Position numbers and translations under genes: made by a program
NCBI RefSeq assembly: GCF_014698835.1
Contig: NZ_JACJTU010000017.1
Span: forward strand, 1-64,000
Direction of reading: 5' to 3'
DNA from: Nostoc paludosum FACHB-159
GTDB taxonomy: Bacteria; Cyanobacteriota; Cyanobacteriia; Cyanobacteriales; Nostocaceae
DNA: 64,000 bases
In this document: positions 54,232-63,562 of the stretch, piece after piece
Layout: every line of letters starts with the position of its first letter
How positions within the stretch are numbered: position 1 is the stretch's first letter
The notes under the pieces: generated by a model
Database searches by the model: none
What the model was told of the DNA's origin: nothing
The model's input: the letters and a program-made list of their open reading frames with translations, nothing else

Positions 54232-55848
54232 ATGCAAGAAGGAAGCTTTATTTGGGGTCATCTAGAAAAACAGCATCGCACAGTCGGCAGATGGGTTGAT
54301 TGGGTATGGCTTGTCGTGTTGCTGTTAGCGGCAGTGTTACTGTTTAGCGTCAATCTAGGAGGATTACCTCTACGAGATTGGGATGAAGGTACCGTGGCAC
54401 AAGTCGCCAGGGAAATTTGGCACGCACCAGCAGGCTCAATGCGCTGGCTTTACCCAACGCTAGGAGGCGAACCATACCATAACAAGCCGCCCTTAATGCA
54501 TTTGCTAATTGCTTGGGCTTATTCTCTAGGAGGTGAAAATGAATTCACTACGCGGGTTCCTGGAGCAATTTTAACATCAAGCTCAGTACCTTTACTGTAT
54601 TGTATTGGTCGGGAATTATTTCGCCAACGTTGGGCAGCTATTTATAGTGCCTTGATTTATCTAACAATGCTACCCGTGGTGCGTCATGGACGGTTGGCGA
54701 TGTTAGATGGCGCGGTGGTGAGTTTTTTGATGGTGATGATGTTGTGCGTATTGCGATCGCGCCGCGATTTACGTTATTGCCTTGGTGTTGGCATCGGTTT
54801 TGGCTTAATTTGTCTGACTCAAGGATTGGTTGGCATATTGCTAGGTGCGATCGCGATCGTATTCTTATTTTGGGATACACCACGATTACTCACCTGTTAC
54901 TATCTCTGGATAGCCATCTTAATCGGCATTTTACCTGTGGTTGGTTGGTACGGCGCCCAACTAATTCACTATGGTTATACCTTCGCCGAAGTTGGTCTTG
55001 TAAATTCATCGACCCGAATTGGTACAGTTGCACAGATGAATTTTGAACCACCTTGGTACTATATCATTGAACTTTTTAAGTACACATGGCCGTGGTTATT
55101 ATTCTTACCGCAAACTGTACGTCTAACTTGGGAAAATCGCAACCTTAGCTGGGCAAAACTAGTACTGGCGTGGAGTGGTGTTTATCTACTGGTAATTTCC
55201 TTGATGATTACCAAACTTCCCTGGTATGTATTCCCGATTTATCCCAGCTTAGCCTTAGCTTTTGGTATCCAGTTAGCAGAGACAGAAAATTTGCCTTTAG
55301 TGTCATCCTATCCCCGTACTTGGGTAGCAGGTTTGGCGATTTTGGCCGTATTCGCTTCTGCGGGCAGCATTTATTTTAGTTGGGGTACAACACCGAAAAC
55401 CGACTTACAACTAATTTTTGCAGCAGTAGCTTTAACAATGACCTTAGCATCTATTTTGGCAGAGCGAGGCGACGGGCAATTTCTGAAGATTTTGTTCTGG
55501 GGAAGTTATATTTCGCTGCTACTGTTAATGAAATCGAATTATTGGGTTTGGGAGTTATCTGAGGCTTATCCAGTTAAACCAGTAGCCGCGATGATCCTGC
55601 GGGCAAATCCAGCGACGCAGAAGATTTATACATCTTTTCCCTACTCTCGTCCCTCGTTGGATTATTACAGCGATCGCACCATTATTCCTGCTTCTGTTGG
55701 CGAACTGCAATATTATTGGCACTACAACGGCCAACCCTACTTCCTGCTTCATGCATCTGTTCTCAATAATCTGCAACTAGAGTCAATCAAGCTAATTGAC
55801 CAAGCTGAAGGTTGGAAATTAGTTACTAAAGATACAAATCGTTTATAG
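54232..55848 (+). CDS. GT39-like (ArnT/PMT-type) membrane glycosyltransferase
   Basis: Protein of 538 residues with about 11-12 hydrophobic helices. The first periplasmic loop has the hallmark acidic motif LPLRDWDEGTVAQVAREI (near 46-63), and KPPLMHLLIAWAYSLGG follows. This is the pattern of the PMT/ArnT superfamily, which transfers a sugar from a polyprenyl phosphate carrier to lipid or protein on the periplasmic side. No donor or acceptor gene is nearby. The ATG is preceded by only a weak ribosome site (CCAGAGAAT). Confidence 0.88.
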   Translation: MQEGSFIWGHLEKQHRTVGRWVDWVWLVVLLLAAVLLFSVNLGGLPLRDWDEGTVAQVAREIWHAPAGSMRWLYPTLGGEPYHNKPPLMHLLIAWAYSLGGENEFTTRVPGAILTSSSVPLLYCIGRELFRQRWAAIYSALIYLTMLPVVRHGRLAMLDGAVVSFLMVMMLCVLRSRRDLRYCLGVGIGFGLICLTQGLVGILLGAIAIVFLFWDTPRLLTCYYLWIAILIGILPVVGWYGAQLIHYGYTFAEVGLVNSSTRIGTVAQMNFEPPWYYIIELFKYTWPWLLFLPQTVRLTWENRNLSWAKLVLAWSGVYLLVISLMITKLPWYVFPIYPSLALAFGIQLAETENLPLVSSYPRTWVAGLAILAVFASAGSIYFSWGTTPKTDLQLIFAAVALTMTLASILAERGDGQFLKILFWGSYISLLLLMKSNYWVWELSEAYPVKPVAAMILRANPATQKIYTSFPYSRPSLDYYSDRTIIPASVGELQYYWHYNGQPYFLLHASVLNNLQLESIKLIDQAEGWKLVTKDTNRL

Positions 55849-56550
55849 ATTTGGGCATTGGGGAAAGAGGAGGCAGGAGGCAGGCTTCGCCGTGAGTTTC
55901 GACAAGCTCAACTTCCGCGTCAGCCGAACGGAGGCAGAAGGCAGAAGTTCTTTAATGCAAGAATTTTGAATTGATTTGTCTCCCCATATCCCTCATACCC
56001 TATTGCCCCATTCCCCTATTTTGAGAAAATGATGAACTCCGTAATCTTGCGGTTTTGTCTGCAAGATGAATTTTTTTTGTACCTATGCTCAACAAATTTC
56101 CCCATCTAAATTTTTTACATGAATTGCCAAGAATTTGGGAGATATTCGACACAAATACATAGCAGACGATCCCAGAGTCATGGGATTTATTTATTAGTAT
56201 GCAGTTCCACTACAGTGGACAAATGCTGCTCCAGTTAACACCACCAACTCAGCAACCATCGTTGAGTGTTTACTTGAAGGCGATCGGATACAAAGGTTGG
56301 ATTATACCTTAATGCCTCCTGCCTCCTGCCTCCTGCCTCTTGCCTCTTGCCTCCTGCCTCCTGCCTCCTGCCTCCCGCCTCCTGCCTCTTCCCTACTTCA
56401 TAACTTTTCACTAATAATTTAGTAGCGTTATATATAAAACAGTGTTCTATTTCTTGGAAAAATATAGAACACTGTTTTACATAAATATTATTGATTGCAA
56501 AATTAGAAAGATTAAAGTAAGATCTGATTCATCATATGGAAAAGACCAAA
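55849..56550. other. Intergenic region rich in tandem repeats
   Basis: No gene is seen. GGCAGAAGGCAG / GGAGGCAGGAGG repeats at about 55868-55945 and a GCCTCCT run at 56312-56391 dominate; an A/T palindrome AACAGTGTTCTATTT...AAATATAGAACACTGTT lies at about 56440-56478. Confidence 0.6.
56312..56391. repeat. Heptamer tandem repeat GCCTCCT
   Basis: About eleven copies of the 7-bp unit GCCTCCT with a few GCCTCTT and GCCTCCC variants. Its inverse (AGGCAGGAGG) occurs about 440 bp upstream. Confidence 0.9.
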
Positions 56551-56934
56551 TTATGGCGATTTTTCCTGTGGTTTTTTAATTTGTTCTGTAGGAAGCACTT
56601 GGCGATCGGAACTCGTGGTTTCTTGAGTGATAGCAATCATACTAAAAAAAATTGCACTTCCTACAGCAAACGCCACCATAGGACGCTTAAGTAGGACAAA
56701 ATCCCTGACAATCCTAGCCAAAGGTCGGCTTTGACGGCGCAGCGCCGAAGACACCATCATTTGTCTCCAAGTAAACGGATCGCGGACATAATGACCGCTT
56801 TGGCAAACTACTAGCCGTTCTTGGCAATAGGGACAACAAAACAAGCCAATACGCGTTTTAATTGGTTTGGGTGTGGCATTTCTTTGGCAAATCGGGCAAG
56901 TAACATAATGATTATCAAACGTGTGTATATTCAT
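56551..56934 (-). CDS. Zinc-ribbon membrane protein of unknown function
   Basis: Protein of 127 residues. A double CxxC zinc ribbon (CPICQ at 13-17, CCPYCQ at 33-38) is followed by a basic amphipathic stretch and one transmembrane helix (about 83-103), then a short polar tail. It should be an inner- or thylakoid-membrane protein with its zinc ribbon in the cytoplasm. I do not recognise a named family. Confidence 0.65.
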   Translation of the reverse strand: MNIHTFDNHYVTCPICQRNATPKPIKTRIGLFCCPYCQERLVVCQSGHYVRDPFTWRQMMVSSALRRQSRPLARIVRDFVLLKRPMVAFAVGSAIFFSMIAITQETTSSDRQVLPTEQIKKPQEKSP

Positions 56935-57482
56935 TTACTCGCTCTATAAGAATAGCTATATTGAATTGGGGTCAACGAAGAGGACAAGGAGAAGGTGAGA
57001 CAGGGATAAGCACAGACAAAGGCAGATAGTTATCTTATAGGTTTTGTCTCGTTGTTTCCTTATCTAGCACTCCTATGACTTCTAAGTATATTTTTACATC
57101 AATGCTGAATCACACATACATTCTATTACTACCAAGGATGGCTCAATGGTCGCAACACGAGTATAGCTAGATTTAGGCAAAAATGGCTTCTCATTAATGT
57201 TTCTGGCTCATAGAACTTCTGCTGTCTTTAGGGAAAATAGGGTTGACGTTGACTCCTACCCCATCAGCTGAGGCTAGCAAAAAGCGTAGGCATCGCTGAC
57301 CCCTAAATAATTGTCTCCCATTTAACTATTTTCCCCACAAAAATTTTGCATAGTCACATTTTTTGCTATGGCTTTGTCAATCGAGTAAATAAAGTCTACT
57401 TGTCTGGTTGCTAAATAATGGCTCACAATGAGAAGTAACAGATAAAAATTTAAATTTTTTCTTACATTTACCCCGCCTCTCA
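56935..57482. other. Intergenic region, no gene seen
   Basis: Between divergent zinc-ribbon and ClC genes. Sequence near 57240-57300 has some self-complementarity but matches no riboswitch that I know. No gene is seen. Confidence 0.4.
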
Positions 57483-59387
57483 ATGACTCTCTTGCCTCCC
57501 ACTCAACTGAGGAAGGTAACGGAACAACCTGCCTTTCCCACACCTTCTGCCCGCTTAGCTCACCTAATAAACCGTTTTCAACCATCCCCAGAAACCGTTG
57601 TGCTCTTTTTAGCCATGTTAATTGGCGGTGGCACTGGTATGGGTGTAGTCACCTTTCACTATTTGATCGAGCTGATCCACCATTTAATGCTAGAAAATTT
57701 CATGGGTCAGATCGGTGTCTGGGGTGCTTGGACTCTAGCTTGCGTTCCCACTCTTGGCGGATTAATCGTTGGTTTGATGCGCTGGCGTACTCAAGATTTC
57801 GGCCCTGGACTTTCATCTCTCATCGCCGCTTCTCAAGGAACAGAGATCAGGCGACCGCTAAGACCAGTTACCAAAATGTTAGCCGCATCTGTTTCTTTGG
57901 GAAGCGGTGCTTCTTTAGGGCCAGAAGGGCCCAGTGTAGAAATTGGTGCAAATTTTGGTATGTTGTTGTCTGTGATCCTCAACGTATCTCAAGAACGACG
58001 ACGTTTACTGTTGGGTGCTGGCGCTGCTGCTGGATTAGCCGCTGGGTTTAATGCTCCCATCGCTGGGGTATTTTTTGCCTTAGAGGTGGTGATGGGAGCT
58101 ACATCCTTTGCTACTTCTGCTGTGAGTGTGGTGCTGCTGGCGGCGGTGGTAGCAGCTTTAATTGCTCAAATTGGTTTGGGGGCACAACCCGCTTTTGATT
58201 TACCTGCCTACCAAGTCCGCAGTCCCTTAGAATTACCCCTTTATCTTGGCTTGGGTTTAGGGGCTAGCTTAATTTCCCTTACTTATACTGAATCAATTCG
58301 TTTGGCTAAAGCTTGCTTTGCTGGCAAAGTACCGGGCTTTCAATTTCTAGGACGAATTCCTCAGCCAATTCATCCAATTATTGGCGGTGTTATTGTTGGC
58401 GCAGTGGCTTTGCACTTCCCGCAAATTTTGGGGGTTGGTTATGAAACTGTGGAAGCAATGCTTCAGGATGTCAAATTTTCACTGCACCTATTAGTTGTGC
58501 TGTTGGTGGTGAAATTAGTGATGACTGCAATTAGCGCTGGTAGCGGTTTTATCGGCGGCTTGTTTGCACCAGCGATGTTTTTAGGTGCTTCTTTTGGTTC
58601 GGCTTACGCCAAAATTTTAGCTGTGGTGTTCCCGACAATTTGTGACCAAATGGCAGCTCCTCCAGCTTATGCAATGGTAGGAATGGCGGCAATGTTGGCT
58701 GGGAGTGTCAGGGCACCATTAACGGCTATTTTAATGCTGTTTGAATTAACGCGGGACTACCGCATTGTTTTACCGTTGATGGCTGCTGTTGGTTTGAGTG
58801 TTTGGTTAGTAGAAAGGATTAAACCAACTTTTAACTCTAATTCCAATCTACAACAAATTGGTCTTTCGGAATTGAAAGATGAAAGAGCAGAAATTGTGCA
58901 GAAAATTTTGGTAGAAGATGCTATGCATCCCTATCCAAAAAAATTACCTGCAACTTTGAGTGTATTAGAAGCAGCTGTGGAAATGCTCCGCGATCGCACA
59001 CGAAGTGCTTTAGTAGTCGATCAAGCAGACCAATTAATTGGTATCCTCTCTCTAGAAGACATTAACCGTGCCCTTGCTCTTTGGCAAACTTACCCAAATT
59101 CCTCAACTGAAATTTCAGATAATTTATCCAGTCAAACTCTCAAGGACATCTGTACTACTGAAATTATTTACGCATGGCAGGATGAACTATTATCTGAAGC
59201 TTTAGACCGCATGAGTTTGCGAGGTCTGCATCAACTACCAGTGATAGCACGAGACAAACCCGATCGCATTTTAGGTCTACTAGAAAAAGAGCAAATTGCA
59301 TTAACGTGCAATTTAGCAGTTACTCGCAAAGCACTGCGACACTATTTACCAGTCTTACCAACAACAGATATAGTTATTAGTCATTAG
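57483..59387 (+). CDS. ClC-type chloride channel/antiporter with CBS domains
   Basis: Protein of 634 residues. The ClC membrane domain (about 35-445) shows the selectivity-filter regions: GSGASLGPEGPSVEIG (140-155, with the gating-type Glu148), GFNAPIAGVFFALE, and SAGSGFIGGLFAPAMFLGAS. Two CBS motifs follow (about 480-530 and 560-620), which in this family bind nucleotides and regulate transport. The first filter motif reads GPGLS where GSGIP is typical, which may change anion preference. Whether it is a channel or an H+-coupled antiporter is not clear. Palindromic repeats follow the gene. Confidence 0.92.
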   Translation: MTLLPPTQLRKVTEQPAFPTPSARLAHLINRFQPSPETVVLFLAMLIGGGTGMGVVTFHYLIELIHHLMLENFMGQIGVWGAWTLACVPTLGGLIVGLMRWRTQDFGPGLSSLIAASQGTEIRRPLRPVTKMLAASVSLGSGASLGPEGPSVEIGANFGMLLSVILNVSQERRRLLLGAGAAAGLAAGFNAPIAGVFFALEVVMGATSFATSAVSVVLLAAVVAALIAQIGLGAQPAFDLPAYQVRSPLELPLYLGLGLGASLISLTYTESIRLAKACFAGKVPGFQFLGRIPQPIHPIIGGVIVGAVALHFPQILGVGYETVEAMLQDVKFSLHLLVVLLVVKLVMTAISAGSGFIGGLFAPAMFLGASFGSAYAKILAVVFPTICDQMAAPPAYAMVGMAAMLAGSVRAPLTAILMLFELTRDYRIVLPLMAAVGLSVWLVERIKPTFNSNSNLQQIGLSELKDERAEIVQKILVEDAMHPYPKKLPATLSVLEAAVEMLRDRTRSALVVDQADQLIGILSLEDINRALALWQTYPNSSTEISDNLSSQTLKDICTTEIIYAWQDELLSEALDRMSLRGLHQLPVIARDKPDRILGLLEKEQIALTCNLAVTRKALRHYLPVLPTTDIVISH

Positions 59388-59388
59388 T

Positions 59389-59486
59389 AGAGACGCGATT
59401 AATCGCGTCTGTACAATAGATTAGAGACGCGATTTGTCGCGTCTGTATAATAATTAGAGACGCGATTAGTCGTGTCTGTACAATAG
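59389..59486. repeat. Three tandem palindromes (AGAGACGCGATTAATCGCGTCT family)
   Basis: Three units of about 33 bp, each a palindrome with variant centre (TTAA, TTTG, TTAG), directly after the ClC gene. The same palindrome occurs singly at 2.7 kb and enlarged at 23.9 kb. Confidence 0.85.
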
Positions 59487-59616
59487 TCATTGGTCATTGG
59501 TTTTCACAAATGACTAATGACAAAAGACAAAGTGCAAAGTCTGATGGTAAAAAACCTACCCTCAGAACTTTGTAACAGAGACAAATGACTATTGACAATT
59601 GACTAATGACTATTTA

Positions 59617-60033
59617 TTAAGCCGTGGCTTCTAGAGCTTCATCCTCTTCCCGATCTTCTGGATCTACTTGTCTCAAACGAATGTGCTTCTTACCTAAAGT
59701 AATGAGAAACTCATCTCCTGGTTTGAGATTCATCTGTTTTGTATAAGCCGAACCTATAAGCAAGTTACCATTGGATTGCACGCTAATCCTATAGCTAGCA
59801 CTACGTCCACCGCGACCATTAGCACTGGGTGTACTGTCTAACTGAATGCCTTCGGCATCGATTAGGGCATTTAAGAACTTCATCATATTGACGCGCTCTA
59901 TACCATTTTTGGTAACGGTATAGTAGCCGCACTTTTTGGCTTTGTCTTCCTTGCTCTCGTTCTCTAGCTCTTTGACTTTTCTGAGCAGTTCTTCGCCGAC
60001 TAGGGGTTCAATTTTTTTCTGTTTAGGCATCAA
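59617..60033 (-). CDS. Cyanobacterial AbrB-family transcription regulator (cyAbrB)
   Basis: Protein of 138 residues. The N-terminal part (LVGEELLRKVKEL, KCGYYTVTKNGIERVNMMKFLNALIDAEGIQLD) and the C-terminal AbrB-like DNA-binding end (SYRISVQSNGNLLIGSAYTKQMNLKPGDEFLITLGKKHIRL) are those of the cyAbrB family found in all cyanobacteria, which regulates nitrogen, carbon and redox genes and in heterocystous species affects differentiation (CalA-like). Which of the two usual paralogues this is cannot be told. A 19-bp direct repeat lies downstream and also before the Rrf2 gene. Confidence 0.92.
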   Translation of the reverse strand: MMPKQKKIEPLVGEELLRKVKELENESKEDKAKKCGYYTVTKNGIERVNMMKFLNALIDAEGIQLDSTPSANGRGGRSASYRISVQSNGNLLIGSAYTKQMNLKPGDEFLITLGKKHIRLRQVDPEDREEDEALEATA

Positions 60034-60523
60034 CTTAGGTCGAAAACGAATGTTTGAAGTGTTTGAATCGATTTTATTTTAGCTGAGGTTGAGCTAATAG
60101 GAAGATAATCCTTTAGTTTTTATCTCAACATAGCCAAGTATATTACACTAAAAGCCAGAATTGTTATGCGATTACCAAATATTTTCCCAACAATTTATTT
60201 TATAGAATGCTGGCAATGCTGATAACTATATATATGTAGTTTGTGAATTACTGCTAAACTATATTTGTTTAAGTTTTCTAAACTAACCATCAAAAGGTTG
60301 ACTAGTTGCTGAAAATCATAACTGAGTCAGACAATGATAAGCAAAACTGATCCTTAGTCATTAGTCATTGGCCTAAATAAATGACAAATGACTAATGACA
60401 AAGGGCAAATTCACTAGCAGGGATTTCCGGCACTCAGAACTTTGTAACAGAGGATAAAGCGTAAAATCTGAGGGTAGGTTTACGACCATCAGAACTTTGT
60501 AACAGAGCACAAAGCTTACCACA
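60034..60523. other. Intergenic region with direct repeats before the Rrf2 gene
   Basis: TCAGAACTTTGTAACAGAG occurs at 60434-60452 and 60489-60507, 55 bp apart, and once more at 59562-59580 beyond cyAbrB. CTGAGGGTAGGTTT (60468-60481) is the exact inverse of AAACCTACCCTCAG (59551-59564). The rest has ATGACTAATGAC repeats. Confidence 0.75.
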
Positions 60524-60967
60524 ATGAAACTAACTACCAGAGGACATTACAGTGTGAAGGCGTTGCTAGATTTGAGTTTACAGCCAAAATATGGCCCTGT
60601 ATCTGTAAAAGCGATCGCCAAACGTCAAGATATCCCAGCTCCTTACCTCGAAAAACTACTAATAGAAATGCGTCGCGCTGGGTTAGTGAATTCAATTCGT
60701 GGTAGCATCGGCGGATACCAATTGGCAAAAGAACCTATACAAATATCTATAGGACAAATTTTAGAAGCAGTGGGCGAGAGCATTACTCATTTACCCTATG
60801 GCACTCCAGTACCTACACAAGCTGAAGATTGGGTAACATTTACCCTTTGGCAAAGACTTAATCAAAAGCTCAAAGAAGCTTTGTACAGTATTACTCTGGC
60901 AGACCTTTATTACGATGCTCGTAGTTGGCAAGCTTCCCTTGGAGAAGAAGCTAGTTTTGTGGTTTAG
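60524..60967 (+). CDS. Rrf2-family transcription regulator without Cys ligands
   Basis: Protein of 147 residues. The Rrf2 winged helix is complete: MKLTTRGHYSVKALLDLSL, ISIGQILEAVGE, PAPYLEKLLIEMRRAGLVNSIRGSIGGYQLAK. The region that holds three Cys ligands for an Fe-S cluster in IscR/NsrR has none; the protein contains no cysteine at all. It must therefore sense something other than an Fe-S cluster, or act constitutively. In other cyanobacteria Rrf2 proteins act in cysteine and iron-sulfur metabolism. Direct repeats directly upstream may be its own operator. Confidence 0.9.
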   Translation: MKLTTRGHYSVKALLDLSLQPKYGPVSVKAIAKRQDIPAPYLEKLLIEMRRAGLVNSIRGSIGGYQLAKEPIQISIGQILEAVGESITHLPYGTPVPTQAEDWVTFTLWQRLNQKLKEALYSITLADLYYDARSWQASLGEEASFVV

Positions 60968-61038
60968 TCATTGAGAGATGGGGAGACGCGGGGACACGGG
61001 GACGCACACAAAAACAAATGACTAACGACTAACGACTA

Positions 61039-62022
61039 ATGACATCCGCTGTTGTTTTAATCATTGCGGCATTTTTAGATTACTTAATTGGCGATCCTTG
61101 GGGTTGGCCTCATCCCGTGCAATTTATGGGGTGGGTAATTTCTCGATTAACCAAATTATTTCTGCAACTATGTCAAAATTCTCTAACACAACGTCTAGCT
61201 GGAATTTTACTAGGCATTATCGTCATAATTGGTAGCGGTGTTGTTGGTTTTTTCCTGATTGAAAGTGTCAAATGGGTGCATCCGTTGTTGGGAATTGCTT
61301 TAGAAAGTATTCTTTTGGCTAGTTGTTTTGCTGGGAGGAGTTTGCGAACAGCAGCAGTAGCTGTTTTACAACCTTTAACGGCAGGAGATTTAGAACAAGC
61401 GCGTAAGATTTTAAGTAATTATGTTGGTCGAGATACACAAAATCTTTCAGAAGCAGAAATTTTGCGAGCTATTTTAGAAACAGTCACCGAAAATGCTACT
61501 GATGGGGTAATGGCTCCACTTTTTTATGGAATTATTGGTGGCTTTATGCCATTTGTGGGGCCAATTCCGTTAGCTTTAGCATATAAAGCCAGCAGTACTC
61601 TTGATTCAATGGTAGGTTATCGGGAAGCACCTTATACTTATTTGGGATGGTTTAGTGCCAAGTTGGAAGATTGTTTAACTTGGTTACCTTGTCGGTTAAC
61701 AGTTATTACCCTTGCGGTGTTATCGGGGAGGGCGATGCATGTTTGGCGAATTTGTAGCCGGGATGCAATTAACGATCCTAGTCCCAATTCTGGTTGGAGT
61801 GAGTGCGCCTACGCTGCGATTTTAGGTGTACAAATGGGTGGTAAAAATTGGTATCGTGGGGTAGCTAAACACAAACCATTGCTAGGAGATGCTATTTATC
61901 CCATCACCCCGAATTCTATTTATAATGCTTTGCAACTGACTCGATATTGTTTTTTACTATGGTTAGGGATAGCGATCGCTATCATCTTAATTAGGGCATG
62001 GGGCATGGGGCATAGGGCATAG
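61039..62022 (+). CDS. cobD: Adenosylcobinamide-phosphate synthase CobD/CbiB
   Basis: Membrane protein of 327 residues of the cobalamin pathway, attaching the aminopropanol arm to adenosylcobyric acid. Family blocks: FLDYLIGDPWGWPHPVQFMG, GRDTQNLSEAEILRAILETVTENATDGVMAPLFY, YKASSTLDSMVGYR, RDAINDPSPNSGWSECAYAAILGVQMGG. About five hydrophobic helices. No other cobalamin gene or riboswitch is adjacent, consistent with scattered cob genes in cyanobacteria. Confidence 0.96.
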   Translation: MTSAVVLIIAAFLDYLIGDPWGWPHPVQFMGWVISRLTKLFLQLCQNSLTQRLAGILLGIIVIIGSGVVGFFLIESVKWVHPLLGIALESILLASCFAGRSLRTAAVAVLQPLTAGDLEQARKILSNYVGRDTQNLSEAEILRAILETVTENATDGVMAPLFYGIIGGFMPFVGPIPLALAYKASSTLDSMVGYREAPYTYLGWFSAKLEDCLTWLPCRLTVITLAVLSGRAMHVWRICSRDAINDPSPNSGWSECAYAAILGVQMGGKNWYRGVAKHKPLLGDAIYPITPNSIYNALQLTRYCFLLWLGIAIAIILIRAWGMGHRA

Positions 62023-62145
62023 GGTATGGGGAAGAGTGGGAGGGTTGGGAAGCTTTTTCATAATCTCCCAACACTCCCCCATCTCCTCATCTCTTCATCC
62101 TCATGCCCAATGCCCAATGCCCAATGCCCTATTCCCCAAAGATAA
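61995..62145. repeat. Short tandem repeat run (GGGCATG and GCCCAAT types)
   Basis: Tandem units GGGGCAT, then CCCAACACTCC and GCCCAAT, fill the gap between cobD and pyrR. They also extend the pyrR frame upstream, which is why the shorter start is preferred. Confidence 0.85.
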
Positions 62146-62147
62146 CT

Positions 62148-62684
62148 ATGTCTGCAAAAGTAGTTGAGATCCTTTCATCAGAAGAAATTCGCCGTACTTT
62201 GACTCGCCTTGCGTCTCAAATTGTGGAAAGGTCGCGTGATTTATCCCAATTGGTGCTTCTGGGTATATATACTAGGGGTGCGTTATTAGCCCAATTGTTG
62301 GCACGTCAGATTGAGACACTTGAAGGTGTAGCGGTTTCCGTTGGCGCTTTGGATATTACATTTTATCGAGATGACCTTGACAAAATTGGTTTGCGAACTC
62401 CTGCCAAGACTGATATTCCTTTTGACTTGACGGGGAAAACTGTTGTACTCGTGGATGATGTGATTTTCAAAGGACGGACAATTCGCGCTGCTTTGAATGC
62501 TGTAAATGAATACGGAAGGCCAGAGGTAATTCGTTTGGCTGTGTTGGTGGACAGGGGTCATCGTGAGTTACCAATTCACCCAGATTTTATTGGTAAGCAG
62601 TTACCTACCGCTAAAGAAGAAATTGTCAAAGTTTACTTACAAGATTGTGATGGAAGAGATGCAGTAGAGTTGATGGGAGATTAG
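62148..62684 (+). CDS. pyrR: Bifunctional pyr operon regulator / uracil phosphoribosyltransferase PyrR
   Basis: Protein of 178 residues from the ATG at 62148 ([21 protein letters not shown]). A frame extension starting at 62103 would add [15 protein letters not shown], which is translated tandem repeat. The PRPP-binding motif [19 protein letters not shown] (near 101-119) and DITFYRDDL are intact. In Bacillus PyrR binds pyr mRNA and attenuates transcription; in cyanobacteria the isolated gene may serve mainly as uracil phosphoribosyltransferase. No pyrimidine gene is adjacent. Confidence 0.94.
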   Translation: MSAKVVEILSSEEIRRTLTRLASQIVERSRDLSQLVLLGIYTRGALLAQLLARQIETLEGVAVSVGALDITFYRDDLDKIGLRTPAKTDIPFDLTGKTVVLVDDVIFKGRTIRAALNAVNEYGRPEVIRLAVLVDRGHRELPIHPDFIGKQLPTAKEEIVKVYLQDCDGRDAVELMGD

Positions 62685-62718
62685 GTATTGGGCATGGGGC
62701 ATGGGGCATGGGGCATGG
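62685..62718. repeat. GGGGCAT tandem repeat
   Basis: Four to five copies of the heptamer GGGGCAT directly after pyrR. Confidence 0.85.
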
Positions 62719-62748
62719 AACTACAGTAGTCAACTTAAGCCCAGGTGA

Positions 62749-63468
62749 ATGGAATTCGCGGCTACACAAACAAAGCCCACAATTGAAGCTAAGCCAAAGC
62801 AGGTAGAAGTAGGGGAATACACATTGCCTTTCACCCGTTTAATTTTGCAGCTAGCGGAGAAACACCAAGAAATTCAATCTTCCCTGTTGAGTTTTAGCTG
62901 GAATTTAATCAACTTAAAACGCTATCAAGATGCGCTACGTTGCTTAAACAAAGCTCTTACTTTCACACCTGATTCCTCTGATATTTGTTTTGCCAAAGGC
63001 TATGCGCTAGTTGATTTGGGAAGATTAGAAGAAGCGATCGCTTCTTTTGACCAAGCCCTGAATCTCAAACCGGACGACCACCAAGCTTGGAACAACAGGG
63101 GCAATGCGCTATTTAATTTGGGAAGATTAGAAGATGCGATCGCCTCTTATGACCAAGCTACCAAAATCAAACCCGACGACCACGAAGCTTGGTACAACCG
63201 GGGCAATGCGCTAGATGATTTGGGAAGATTAGAAGAAGCGATCGCCTCTTATGACCAAGCTACCAAAATCAAACCCGACAAAGACAATGCTTGGTACAAC
63301 AAAGCTTGCTGTTATAGTTTGCTGGGGAATATCGATTTAGCAATAGAGAATTTGCAACAAGCTATCAACCTAAATCCTGAATGGCGAGAGATAGCAAAAA
63401 CTGACGCTGATTTTGACAATATTCGAGAAGATCCGCAGTTTCAAGATTTGATTAGTCACTTGTACTGA
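62749..63468 (+). CDS. Tetratricopeptide-repeat protein
   Basis: Protein of 239 residues with five to six TPR units from about 45 to 205. The central units (LGRLEEAIASFDQALNLKPD, LGRLEDAIASYDQATKIKPD and a third) are nearly identical even at the DNA level, with a 102-bp period and a GCGATCGC site in each, so they have recently duplicated. TPR proteins are scaffolds for protein-protein contacts; no partner is suggested by the neighbours. No signal peptide or membrane helix. Confidence 0.9.
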   Translation: MEFAATQTKPTIEAKPKQVEVGEYTLPFTRLILQLAEKHQEIQSSLLSFSWNLINLKRYQDALRCLNKALTFTPDSSDICFAKGYALVDLGRLEEAIASFDQALNLKPDDHQAWNNRGNALFNLGRLEDAIASYDQATKIKPDDHEAWYNRGNALDDLGRLEEAIASYDQATKIKPDKDNAWYNKACCYSLLGNIDLAIENLQQAINLNPEWREIAKTDADFDNIREDPQFQDLISHLY

Positions 63469-63478
63469 GCGGAGTCGT

Positions 63479-63501
63479 TGGCGCAGCCTCTCGTAGAGAA
63501 G
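63479..63501. repeat. Dispersed repeat, inverse of the copy at 19.1 kb
   Basis: TTGGCGCAGCCTCTCGTAGAG, the exact complement of the sequence at 19082-19105. Confidence 0.7.
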
Positions 63502-63562
63502 TATTAGTCATTGGGTATGGGGCATTGGTTATTTCTCCCCCTGCCTCCCCATCTTCCCACAC

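Noticed and set aside
56312-56391. A CRISPR array
   Set aside because: The unit is 7 bp without spacers; it is a simple heptamer tandem repeat, and no cas gene is present.
57200-57320. A riboswitch before the ClC gene (for example fluoride type)
   Set aside because: The sequence does not match the conserved core of any riboswitch that I know; self-complementarity is weak.
59389-59486. A short CRISPR or an attachment site array
   Set aside because: The three units are palindromes with no spacer of regular length and belong to a dispersed repeat family seen elsewhere in the window.
62103-62147. An upstream start of PyrR adding 15 residues
   Set aside because: The added residues are translated GCCCAAT tandem repeats; the ATG at 62148 gives the normal family N-terminus.
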